Shown: in pieces, positions 60,275 through 64,000 of the stretch
How the letters are laid out: each line of letters begins with the position of its first letter
How positions within the stretch are numbered: the stretch's first letter is position 1
Assembly (NCBI RefSeq): GCF_023509475.1
Contig: NZ_JAKSDZ010000002.1
Location: 124,001-188,000 of the forward strand
Reading direction: 5' to 3'
DNA from: Aestuariirhabdus haliotis
GTDB lineage: Bacteria; Pseudomonadota; Gammaproteobacteria; Pseudomonadales; Aestuariirhabdaceae
Length of the DNA stretch: 64,000 nucleotides
Position numbers and translations under genes: made by a program
Notes under the pieces: generated by a model
Databases searched by the model: none
The model's input: only the letters and a program-made list of their open reading frames with translations
Told to the model about the DNA's origin: nothing

Positions 60275-62536
60275 GTGGTACACCCCTTTATTCAAAGCTT
60301 GTTTAGCCGCTGGTTTTCAACAGATTTCAAAGCGTTCCTCAAGGAACAGCTATTCCCGTTGTTACTGTTGGCCAGCGCCATCTTCACAATACTGCTCAGC
60401 GAAGGGCTCCCCCCCGCCTCTCAGGCACTGATTATCGCCTGCCTGGGCGGCTGCCTGATCATCTACCGAAGTTGCTCAAGAGGTTACCGCCAGCAGCACC
60501 TGTTTGCTAATGCCGATGAAAATCCAAGGATACTGATTGACGGGCAAGGCCATGTTTTACAGAGTAATGCTGCCGCCAAACTTTTCCTTCCTGATACTGA
60601 TCAACTGACCGCGATCGGAAACTGCTTTAAAGAGGATGAAACCCGCGCAATTCTTGAGCTGATCAACGCTGCCCGGAACGGCCAATCCCGCATTGAAACA
60701 TTGCCATTGACCATTGCCGGATCTACCCATCAATTTCGTATCACTTGTCAACCATTACAAGAACACAACCTCAGGGGAAATTGGCTGCTCAGCTTTTGCG
60801 ATATCACAGAGCTTCAAATGCTGGGGCTGGCACTAGAACAAACCGAACAGCATTATCAGCAAGTTGTCGATCTAACGACAGAAGCCTTGCTCCTTCTCGA
60901 CGGCGGGATTATCACTTACGCTAACCGATCTGCCGCCCGGTTACTGGGGGTTGATAATGAAGAGGATTTGATCCACCGAGAACTCAGGGAATTCATCACG
61001 AATTCGCAATGGGCAAAACTACCCAAACCCTTCCACCAACTGCTGCATAAGAAAAGCTATCAGCTCAATGACTGCGAGCTGGAACTCTGCACTCAAAACA
61101 AAACCCCTCTATTCGTAGAAGCTGTCGCCAACCCTTTTCAATTTCAAGAGCATATCTCGGTTTTGCTATCACTCAGGGATATAGGGTACCAAAAGGAGCA
61201 ACAACAACAGCTGGAACACGCGGCCCATTATGACGACATCACCAGCTTACCTAACCGGCAATTTTTCCTTGCTCAGCTTTCACGGGTAATTGCGCGTTCA
61301 CACCGAGCCCCAACCGAACATGCCGTCTTGTTTATTGACTTGGATAACTTTAAAGAGATCAACGACACATTGGGCCACCAAACCGGAGACCATGTATTGC
61401 AGGAAATTGCTCGTCGACTGAGCAACCACTCGCGTCGGGAAAACACTTTAGCCCGACTGGGCGGCGACGAATTTTCGTTACTGATTGAGAATATATCATC
61501 CCCTTACGATGCTTCATCCGCTGCAAGCAATATTGTGGAATTGCTCAGCACACCAATTCGACTTCACGGTCATACTCGATGGGTAACTCCCAGCATTGGC
61601 ATTGCGCTTTACCCGCAAAATGGCACAACAACAAAAGAATTGCTGAAAAATGCCGACACCGCAATGTATCACGCAAAGCGGGCAGGAAAAAATAGCTACC
61701 GTTTTTTTAGTGCCAACATGAATCGTACGCTTAACCGGCGGCTGCAACTGGAGCAGGAACTGGATTCAGCGCTCTCTCAAGGCTCAATCCAGAGTTATTT
61801 CCAGCCCAGAGTACAAGCCAAAGACAACCAGATTATCGGACTTGAAGCCCTGTCTCGCTGGTATAACGAAGAAGGCGAACTAGTAACTCCTGGCGAACAC
61901 CTTCCTATCGCAGAACAGAGCCAGCTAATATTTCGCTTCGAGCAGGAGGTCTTGCAACTACTACAAGATCAATTGAGAAAATGGCGGTTATTAGGGGTTT
62001 CTTACGGAACCTTGTCGATCAATCTCTCCGCTGCATTATTACAAGATAGCGAAGAGTTACTGGTTCAACTAAATCGCCTTCGCCTGGAACAAACCGTCGA
62101 TAATCAATTGGAAATCGAGCTTGACGCCCCCATTTTGCTAAACGAAAGCCCAAAACTAACTGACGTTCTGCATAAAATTTCACAGCTAGGTTTTAAAATA
62201 TCACTGGATCGATTCGGGGCCACCCCAACCTCTTTACCATTACTGAGCGCACTCCCCATCGACACAATAAAAATCGATCCGAACTTAGTGCGTGACGTTG
62301 ATAGCTCTTCTGAATCGCAACGCATACTAAAAACCATATCGTTAACGGCCCAAAATCTTGGCATACAATTAACCGCTACCGGGGTCGAAACCGAACAACA
62401 GGCGCACCAATTGAAGAAACTTGGCTGCACACTGATGCAAGGATATTTTTTCCATTCACCACAGAATGCGGAAACAACAACGCACTTACTGCTAGAAAAA
62501 CAAAGAGAGCAAACTCAACCCTTTGGTGATCGGTAA
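60275..62536 (+). CDS. Membrane-associated PAS-GGDEF-EAL protein; diguanylate cyclase with degenerate EAL domain
   Basis: 753 residues. Two hydrophobic helices (26-41 and 48-64) anchor it. PAS-like regions lie at about 80-180 and 190-305. GGDEF is at about 318-475, with the intact active site RLGGDEF (396-400), so c-di-GMP synthesis is plausible. The upstream inhibitory RxxD is RREN (387-390), so product inhibition is probably lost. The EAL domain (about 490-745) keeps E524-A-L, N583, E615, K666, E705 and Q722. The second Glu of the E-x-T-E motif is Ala618, and the DD pair is D645-R646 with loop FGATPTSL. Phosphodiesterase activity is therefore unlikely. The start is GTG. Its 3' end overlaps the next, convergent gene by 22 bases. 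Confidence 0.92.
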   Translation: MVHPFIQSLFSRWFSTDFKAFLKEQLFPLLLLASAIFTILLSEGLPPASQALIIACLGGCLIIYRSCSRGYRQQHLFANADENPRILIDGQGHVLQSNAAAKLFLPDTDQLTAIGNCFKEDETRAILELINAARNGQSRIETLPLTIAGSTHQFRITCQPLQEHNLRGNWLLSFCDITELQMLGLALEQTEQHYQQVVDLTTEALLLLDGGIITYANRSAARLLGVDNEEDLIHRELREFITNSQWAKLPKPFHQLLHKKSYQLNDCELELCTQNKTPLFVEAVANPFQFQEHISVLLSLRDIGYQKEQQQQLEHAAHYDDITSLPNRQFFLAQLSRVIARSHRAPTEHAVLFIDLDNFKEINDTLGHQTGDHVLQEIARRLSNHSRRENTLARLGGDEFSLLIENISSPYDASSAASNIVELLSTPIRLHGHTRWVTPSIGIALYPQNGTTTKELLKNADTAMYHAKRAGKNSYRFFSANMNRTLNRRLQLEQELDSALSQGSIQSYFQPRVQAKDNQIIGLEALSRWYNEEGELVTPGEHLPIAEQSQLIFRFEQEVLQLLQDQLRKWRLLGVSYGTLSINLSAALLQDSEELLVQLNRLRLEQTVDNQLEIELDAPILLNESPKLTDVLHKISQLGFKISLDRFGATPTSLPLLSALPIDTIKIDPNLVRDVDSSSESQRILKTISLTAQNLGIQLTATGVETEQQAHQLKKLGCTLMQGYFFHSPQNAETTTHLLLEKQREQTQPFGDR

Positions 62537-62883
62537 CTCTCAAGCCAGGCCAACGCTTCAGCTTCTGAAGAAAAGCCTTTTACAGGAAACGTCGGTGGTT
62601 GCAACGTGGCATACATACGCAACAGAAAACGTTCCAATGGCGTTTTAGTAACTACCGCAACCGCCGCTGAGATTCGACGATACTCCTCACCTTGCAAATA
62701 TTTCAAGGCTTCATTATCAACCTTTACAGTTCGTTGAGCAGTAATTAAAGCCGGATGTTTATCAGAACAAATATCATATGCAAGCCGAGCAATATGCTGC
62801 ACAGATTCAAGCGTAACATGAGCATCAGGGCCATAGTCCACCCTCATAATTCCATCTTCTTCCATCCAGACTTTTGGTGCCAC
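62515..62883 (-). CDS. Small STAS/SpoIIAA-like protein (DUF7793-type)
   Basis: 122 residues, no signal peptide or TM segment. The pattern is an alternating beta-alpha fold: VWMEEDGIMRVDYGPDAHVT, then HPALITAQRTVKVDNEALKYL, AAVAVVTKTPLERFLLRMY and FSSEAEALAWLESY. The last motif resembles the ending of STAS/SEC14-like small proteins (F-x-x-xxEALxWL). The function is unknown; such proteins are often found with signalling genes. It starts with GTG at 62883 after GAGG at seven bases. It overlaps the end of the convergent GGDEF/EAL gene. Confidence 0.7.
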   Translation of the reverse strand: MAPKVWMEEDGIMRVDYGPDAHVTLESVQHIARLAYDICSDKHPALITAQRTVKVDNEALKYLQGEEYRRISAAVAVVTKTPLERFLLRMYATLQPPTFPVKGFSSEAEALAWLESYRSPKG

Positions 62884-63004
62884 GACAGAACCTCAATACA
62901 ATTAATTCACCACTTAAAATCACCAACCTGCTCTATTTATTGCTTTTTCTGCATCCCTTTTCTTTCCGAAGAATAATAGTGGGTTCGGCAACAATCAGGT
63001 AACC

Positions 63005-63877
63005 CTACTCTGCCCTTTCAATAAATTGATTTAAGACATTCGCCACTTCGGTCACTTCTGCTTCCATATGAAGATGATGCCCTCCGGCGACGGGGCACAA
63101 AGAGAAGCGTTGTAGAAGCTCACGGCTTCGGGCAAACTCTTCCCGAGATAAATAGATTCCATCTTCAGCAAGAATCAAACAGGTTGGTGCCACTATGTTA
63201 GCGACGAATGCCCTGGCTTGATTCCATGTTAACCGCATCATTGAAGGCAAGCGCAACCTGAGATCACTGCGCCATTGGAAACCGCCATCAACGGTCTCTA
63301 CGCCTCTTTTTGTTAGAGGTTTGGCTGCATCAAATGACAATGGATTAAGCCCTTTCATCCTAGCCTCTATTGCTTCATCCACCGTAGCATAAACAGTTTT
63401 ACGTTTTTGAGTAACGCTTTGCATTCCGGTTATTGCTTTTGCCAACTGCTCGGGGGAATCGCTACTGGAGGTAACCATTGGCCAAATGCCATCAATCAAG
63501 AGCAATCTCTCAACACGTTGAGGAAAGCTACCGGCGATCAACATGGAAATAACACCGCCCATCGAATGACCTAACAAGGAAAATTTGTTAATAGATAACG
63601 CGTCGGCTATCGCAAGCACATCCGCCACATTATCCCAAATGTTGTAGGCAACTCCGACGGGGCGGTGATCACTTCGGCCATGACCGGCCAGATCAAGCGC
63701 CAGAATTCTGTAATGCTTCAATAATGGGGCCAAAAAATGGAAGCTGGCAGCATTATCCAGCCAGCCATGAAGGGCGAACAAAACTGGCTGGTCCTGGTCA
63801 CCCCAGCCGCAAATAGAAAAGCACAGGCCATTAGCCTCAACTTCAAACTCATCAAATCCGGAAGTGCTATGCATCAT
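63005..63877 (-). CDS. Alpha/beta-hydrolase fold enzyme
   Basis: 290 residues. The nucleophile elbow is LLGHSMGGVIS (Ser). The oxyanion region is FALHGWLDNAASFHFLAPLL, followed by ILALDLAGHGRSDHRPVG. The candidate acid is in LILAEDGIYL and the catalytic His in VAGGHHLHMEAEV. The substrate is unknown. The second of its two consecutive ATG codons is also possible. The first overlaps the upstream hydrolase TGA (ATGA), so the two hydrolases are translationally coupled. Confidence 0.9.
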   Translation of the reverse strand: MMHSTSGFDEFEVEANGLCFSICGWGDQDQPVLFALHGWLDNAASFHFLAPLLKHYRILALDLAGHGRSDHRPVGVAYNIWDNVADVLAIADALSINKFSLLGHSMGGVISMLIAGSFPQRVERLLLIDGIWPMVTSSSDSPEQLAKAITGMQSVTQKRKTVYATVDEAIEARMKGLNPLSFDAAKPLTKRGVETVDGGFQWRSDLRLRLPSMMRLTWNQARAFVANIVAPTCLILAEDGIYLSREEFARSRELLQRFSLCPVAGGHHLHMEAEVTEVANVLNQFIERAE

Positions 63878-64000
63878 TGGTTATCCTCACTCAACAGTCG
63901 CTCTAGCACGGTATGAATATGGTGAGCGCTTTCCAGTGGATGCTCCAGCGGGAACATGTGAGTTCCCTGAACCCGCCTTTGCAATAGATTTCGATTTCGC
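63874..64000 (-). CDS. Alpha/beta hydrolase, C-terminal fragment (cut by window end)
   Basis: An open minus-strand frame enters at base 64000 and stops with TGA at 63874. The 42 visible residues include VQGTHMFPLEHPLESA. A Gly-x-His-x-Phe-Pro-x-Glu ending is typical of the catalytic-His end of alpha/beta hydrolases. Its overlap with the next gene shows a tandem hydrolase pair, an arrangement I recall from Pseudomonas. Confidence 0.75.
   Translation of the reverse strand, partial: RNRNLLQRRVQGTHMFPLEHPLESAHHIHTVLERLLSEDNQ

Noticed and set aside
62884-63004. Possible terminator or small gene between the hydrolase and the STAS-like gene
   Set aside because: Only a 5-base stem without a U-tract and no open frame with a ribosome site.

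Overview
The window is a 64 kb stretch of core chromosome from a gammaproteobacterium of the Pseudomonas/Oceanospirillales type. The evidence is the set of recognisable genes and their order. gloB-mltD-(HDOD)-nppA1A2/yejBEF-fabI-ppiD-tRNA-Asp-hupB-lon-clpX-clpP-tig-tRNAs-folD-cysS-glnS-ppiB-lpxH-(usp)-acnB is the order I recall from Pseudomonas. So is metZ-purF-cvpA-dedD-folC-accD-...-trpF-truA-fimV-asd-leuB-leuD-leuC-lysR. Genes are densely packed, with short gaps, many overlapping stop/start codons and clear Rho-independent terminators. I see no phage, IS element, CRISPR array, integrase or restriction system. No previously undescribed multi-gene system stands out, and I have not forced one.

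Layout. 1-11.3 kb: the end of glyoxalase II, a LysM lytic transglycosylase, an HDOD regulator, and a five-gene peptide/peptidyl-nucleoside ABC importer. 11.4-14.3 kb: FabI and PpiD, convergent on a shared terminator. 14.3-21.0 kb: a protein quality-control block on the minus strand (tig, clpP, clpX, lon, hupB). It has heat-shock-type promoters in front of clpX and lon and a good sigma-70 promoter in front of hupB. 21.1-21.7 kb: a tRNA Arg-His-Leu operon with a stable-RNA-type promoter and a 14-bp terminator. 21.8-32 kb: folD, cysS-glnS, ppiB-lpxH, miaE, a tandem universal stress protein with an upstream FNR/Anr-like box, and acnB with a good promoter. 32-36 kb: a MoxR/DUF58/TgpA operon. 36-49 kb: one long minus-strand block fimV-truA-trpF-trpB-trpA-accD-folC-dedD-cvpA-purF-metZ, which mixes pilus/polarity, tRNA, amino-acid, lipid, folate and purine functions. 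49-53.8 kb: leuC-leuD-leuB-asd, divergent from a LysR regulator across a palindrome-rich intergenic region. 53.8-64 kb: sixA, an MFS transporter, aroC, prmB, folE, a DUF4892 protein, a PAS-GGDEF-EAL protein with a degenerate EAL domain, a small STAS/SpoIIAA-like protein, and a tandem pair of alpha/beta hydrolases (the second cut by the window end).

Points that most deserve a second look. The leuC/lysR intergenic region has two side-by-side palindromes, an unannotated 30-codon hydrophobic ORF and an attenuator-like hairpin inside that ORF. The EAL domain has lost metal ligands. A run of nine G lies inside the antibiotic-importing permease gene. An Anr-like box precedes the stress protein gene. 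A strong terminator sits only about 35 bases before the clpP start, leaving little room for a clpP promoter.
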